Assembly (NCBI RefSeq): GCF_020184175.1 | Contig: NC_065533.1 | Span: 47,840,351-47,904,350 of the forward strand | Direction of reading: 5' to 3' | DNA: 64,000 nucleotides | From: Aphis gossypii | Lineage: Eukaryota; Arthropoda; Insecta; Hemiptera; Aphididae | Part shown: positions 60,808 through 64,000 of the stretch, one piece after another | Numbering within the stretch: position 1 is the first letter of the stretch | How the letters are laid out: each line of letters opens with the position of its first letter | The notes under the pieces: generated by a model | The model's input: only the letters and a program-made list of their open reading frames with translations | The model's database searches: none | What the model was told of the DNA's origin: nothing | Translations under genes and position numbers: made by a program

Positions 60808-61557
60808 CTATGGGAAAATTACATAAACAGAGGTAGTGAGTAGGGGTGTTAGTTAAAGGAAAAAAAAATAAAAAAATAAAACAGTGACGATTTGTAACTG
60901 ACTGTCGAGTCGATTGCCGCATTCAAATAAACACACACACAAACTTAACCAATATATATTATAAATGTGCGTTGCTCCAAAAGGTGTATATATATTATAT
61001 AATAATTGCAAATAATCGGTTATTGTTTAAAAAAAAATGTCATAACATTATTCTCACATAAGGTGAGTTTATCCTCGTAAATACAACCAGCTGACGATAT
61101 ATACGAGTATATATATATATATATATATATTATACATATTAGGCACTAGTGGATACAAAAAAAGTCTGTGAATAGGCAAATTACTTTGTATTTTAACTTG
61201 ATAAGTTAATGTAGAAAAATTTTATTACTTAAAAGTTAAGTTGGTATGGAAGTATATTATACATTTTGATTCAAATATGCAAAAAAATAGTATAAAACAG
61301 GGCGATTACACTTGGCAGATCATCGTGTGTCGATTGAATATAGTAAATTGACGAGTCGGAACAGCGCCGGTCGCAACTGTTGTATTCTATACCCATCGTC
61401 TATAACTCGTAATAAACAGAACCAAAAAAAAATGAACTTGATCGCTAATATAGCAAAACGAGATCGGTTTACTGTACGTATATAATACCTGTACACGTGC
61501 ATTTGTGTGGGTACGCGCTGGAGTATAATGTGGGTGATCGACCGGGGTGAGACTTAC
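60808..61557 (-). other. Inferred 750 bp intron
   Basis: Bounded by GTAAGT and a pyrimidine-rich tract ending CCCATAG on the minus strand. It contains a (TA)n tract at 61108-61130. Confidence 0.5.
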
Positions 61558-61664
61558 AACTAACAAAATCGGCGGCGGGGGAGGACTCGCGCGCGATATC
61601 GGTTAATTGCTCGTGAAATTCGATTAAACCACCAGTGTTAGCAGACGGCCCATCGCACGTGAAG
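61558..61664 (-). CDS. Internal exon of the same unrecognised gene (upstream exon)
   Basis: On the minus strand TTGACTTTCCTCCTACAG, an almost ideal acceptor, precedes 107 bases ending GTTAGTT, followed by the consensus donor GTAAGT. The frame is 1 base + 35 codons + 1 base and reads FTCDGPSANTGGLIEFHEQL, then TDIARESSPAADFVS. Both other frames are stopped early. It joins in phase to 60684-60807, giving 76 continuous codons. An upstream exon must end with two bases of a codon; I could not find it with certainty in 61665-64000. Function unknown. Confidence 0.62.
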
Positions 61665-63860
61665 CTGTAGGAGGAAAGTCAATTTAAAGGGATCGACCGG
61701 AGACGGCGAGTATAGACGACGGCAGTGTATTATATATTATCGCGCGTAGGAGAACGGACGTGTACGAACGGTGACTGTTTAGAGGGCGAGTGGTGTGAAG
61801 GCATTAAACGTATATTAGTGATTCGGTCTGTTGTGTGTGTGGGGGGAGGGGGGGAGGATGAAAGGGGAAAGTGTTGGGATTGCCCTCGACATTTGTCGGA
61901 CAATAAAATGTGTGCGTTTATCCGAGAACGCGTAAGATAGGTGATGAGAAGAGAGTGATGAAATAAGCCACTGATGCATGCGTATCATCACTACGCAATT
62001 CGATGTGAAAAAAATTAACTCGAATCGGTTATAGTAAACCCGCATTAACAACGTTGAGTTATAATTTAATAATTATAACATATTATCGTCTGCAGACGAT
62101 TTATTTTGCTTTAAACGTTTTAGTCAGTAATGTGGAGATAAACAACTAACCGACGTATTTTTAAAATTATCACCCGAGTCGCTTCTGATATTATGTAGTG
62201 ATTATACAAATATGTGTCGATTTAAATAATAACATACGTTTTGTTAAAAACACATATTCCTTATTGTAGCATATTTACAGCCTATTTTAACTGTAATACG
62301 TCTATATTAAATAAAATATTAGTACATACAATTTGTTTATTTTAATACATATTTTGTACGAAATGTGTATGTATATATACTACGCAACGACATTCATTTA
62401 TGCATTTTTCATAAAACATAATAGACACTAATAATTATATTTTAGTGAAATAAGTTATTAATATTGGCTGGTCAATATGCTGAATCCACAAAATTCATAT
62501 GATTGTATATATACCTATAACGTCATCATCATGGCGAGCAAAAAAGTGTGGATCTTTTGCTAGAAAGTCGGCGGCTAGAGATTTTATCTACAGCACACTT
62601 AAACGTAAAAGAAAAATATTAATGGAATATTTTAATTTTTTGATTGTTTAGTTCTAATGACAGGTTTTTGTTAGCACATTTTATTATTTACTTCTTTATT
62701 TTTTTTTTTTTTCTTTTCTTTTTTTTTTTTTTGAATGGTTATAAAATATTGTTACTATTTGATTGAATCCAATTGGAAAACGATTAAGATTATCGGTGAT
62801 TTTAGATTAAAAAAAAATTTAAAAAAAAATAATTGATCTTATCGATTCTTGAGAACCAGTTGGTTGAAGGTCTTGCAATTTTAATAGATGGAAATAAAAG
62901 GTTACCAAAATGATTGGCATAATGTACTAATAATACAATTTTAACATATTCAGCGTTGCTTATAGCTCAAATTTTTGTGTGAATTATAAAATTCGTTGAT
63001 GCGTGGAGTGGTATTTTCTAACCGTGATAAAAAATTATCCCGTTTACACAAATGTATAGACGTGCAATGTGCATGTATCTAATTATATTTTGAATTTTTC
63101 AAAATATTATGTGTCGTATTTTAAGGTATTACAATGTATTTAGGAATAACCAAGGTGATTATTGAAAGTTCGGGGTGATACATTTTTACGTAATTTTTAT
63201 CTTTTTTTTCGAAGTTTGTTTATCGTGACTAATAATAATGATATTGAAATAATATAATGTAAATACATTTATTTTGTTTTTGTGTGGGAATTAAAATTGA
63301 AGTTATCCTTTTTTATTGCAAGTGATCATATCTATAATTGGTACCATTATATAATATATAATTATATTATAAAAATGATTTTATCAATTTATTATATAAT
63401 ATATACGTTATATGAAAAACAAGTCAAGTTTTATATATTAACATTTTATTTATAATTTGTGTTTGTTGAACACTTTACTAATATCCACCCAAGCCCCCAC
63501 AAAAATAAAAATCTCCGAAACTTCAATATTCTAAATACTACGATTATCGTGTTCCTAGTTTAAATGAATAGGCACACGTCATTCGTTTGATTTCGGGTGT
63601 TTTCATGTGGACGGATACTATATAATATTTTTATTTTTTTAAGACGTATTATTATATCTTAGGGATTTCGCTCGACAGCGCATATTGATGCCTGCGGTGG
63701 TTATTTGACAAACAAAACTGTATGCTGTGCTCGTATATGATCCGATCACGACACGTCGCGTGCTCTAAACGCGTACGTACCGCTAATAACACGCCGATAT
63801 CGTAATACGAGTAGAGGTATATGCATCGTCCCGTTAATACTACACGTATCCCCGTCATAC
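61665..63860. other. Spacer, probably upstream intron or leader
   Basis: 61700-62040 is GC-richer and on the minus strand contains a long pyrimidine tract (near 61840-61865) followed by ACACAACAG, an acceptor-like site, but no convincing exon. 62040-63540 is AT-rich with a T-rich run at 62695-62732. From 63540 CpG content rises again. Confidence 0.35.
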
Positions 63861-63908
63861 CGTAAGCTCATAATACTCGACGCCGAGTGGTAATCGTGCG
63901 TATTCCAT
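63861..63908 (-). CDS. Candidate first coding exon (16 codons)
   Basis: On the minus strand GTCCATGG gives a good start context, followed by MEYARLPLGVEYYELT and then GTATGA, an acceptable donor. It lies in the CpG-richer terminal block. It ends without overhang, so it cannot splice directly to 61558-61664 without an intervening exon. A plausible start of the same gene, but weak. Confidence 0.2.
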
Positions 63909-64000
63909 GGACACGAGTAAATATATATTAGTAGTCGTGTAGAGTCGTGATGTATATTATGTAGGTATGTATATACGCATAGACAGTCACGGTGAATTGT

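Noticed and set aside
1..64000. tRNA, rRNA, snRNA, known conserved microRNAs, CRISPR arrays
   Set aside because: I looked for B-box GGTTCGANTCC words, U-snRNA and 5S cores, and well-known miRNA seeds (let-7, miR-1, miR-8, miR-9, miR-124, miR-184, bantam and others) on the plus strand and by complement; none was found. A covariance-model scan would be needed to exclude them formally.

Overview
The window looks like nuclear DNA of an insect, most probably an aphid. It is strongly AT-rich, has long stretches with no open frame, is full of TAGGTACCTA-type words, and carries mostly decayed transposable elements of types common in aphid genomes. The aphid call is inference from composition and repeat content; no diagnostic gene fixes the species. 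There is no bacterial or organellar gene organisation, and I saw no tRNA, rRNA, snRNA or CRISPR signature.

Gene content is low. The best single-exon gene is a plus-strand ORF of 216 codons at 8756-9406. It has strongly G/C-biased third codon positions and a signal-peptide-like start, and I recognise no family. Near the right edge, two minus-strand segments (61558-61664 and 60684-60807) have good acceptor and donor sites and join in phase into 76 uninterrupted codons. I read them as internal exons of a larger gene that continues beyond what I can connect; the product is not recognised. Weaker exon-like segments lie at 63861-63908, 59325-59417, 59098-59175, 57021-57080, 55433-55506, 38678-38854, 34282-34458 and 21029-21112.

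Repeats, left to right: an ~83 bp tandem array (1-560); a THAP-like first exon (1390-1524); copy 1 of an interspersed repeat called here family R (1640-2534, minus); a Helitron remnant with a broken Pif1-type helicase (5691-7530); a hAT-type MITE (14508-14784); a second hAT MITE with a perfect 8 bp target duplication (19664-20036); a three-level nest in which family R copy 3 is split by a 1.9 kb inverted-repeat element that itself carries a hAT MITE (23033-25770); a Jockey-like LINE relic (27430-27720); family R copy 2 (32457-33780, plus); a second Helitron-like end (44170-44390); and a second THAP-like exon (47899-48000).

Against this background stand about seventeen GC- and CpG-richer blocks, 0.3-1.1 kb long. 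Several contain the exon candidates. The rest may be promoters, first exons or conserved non-coding elements. The picture is a gene-poor region, or the introns of a large gene, with short islands of constrained sequence between dead transposons. The genes do not form a recognisable pathway.
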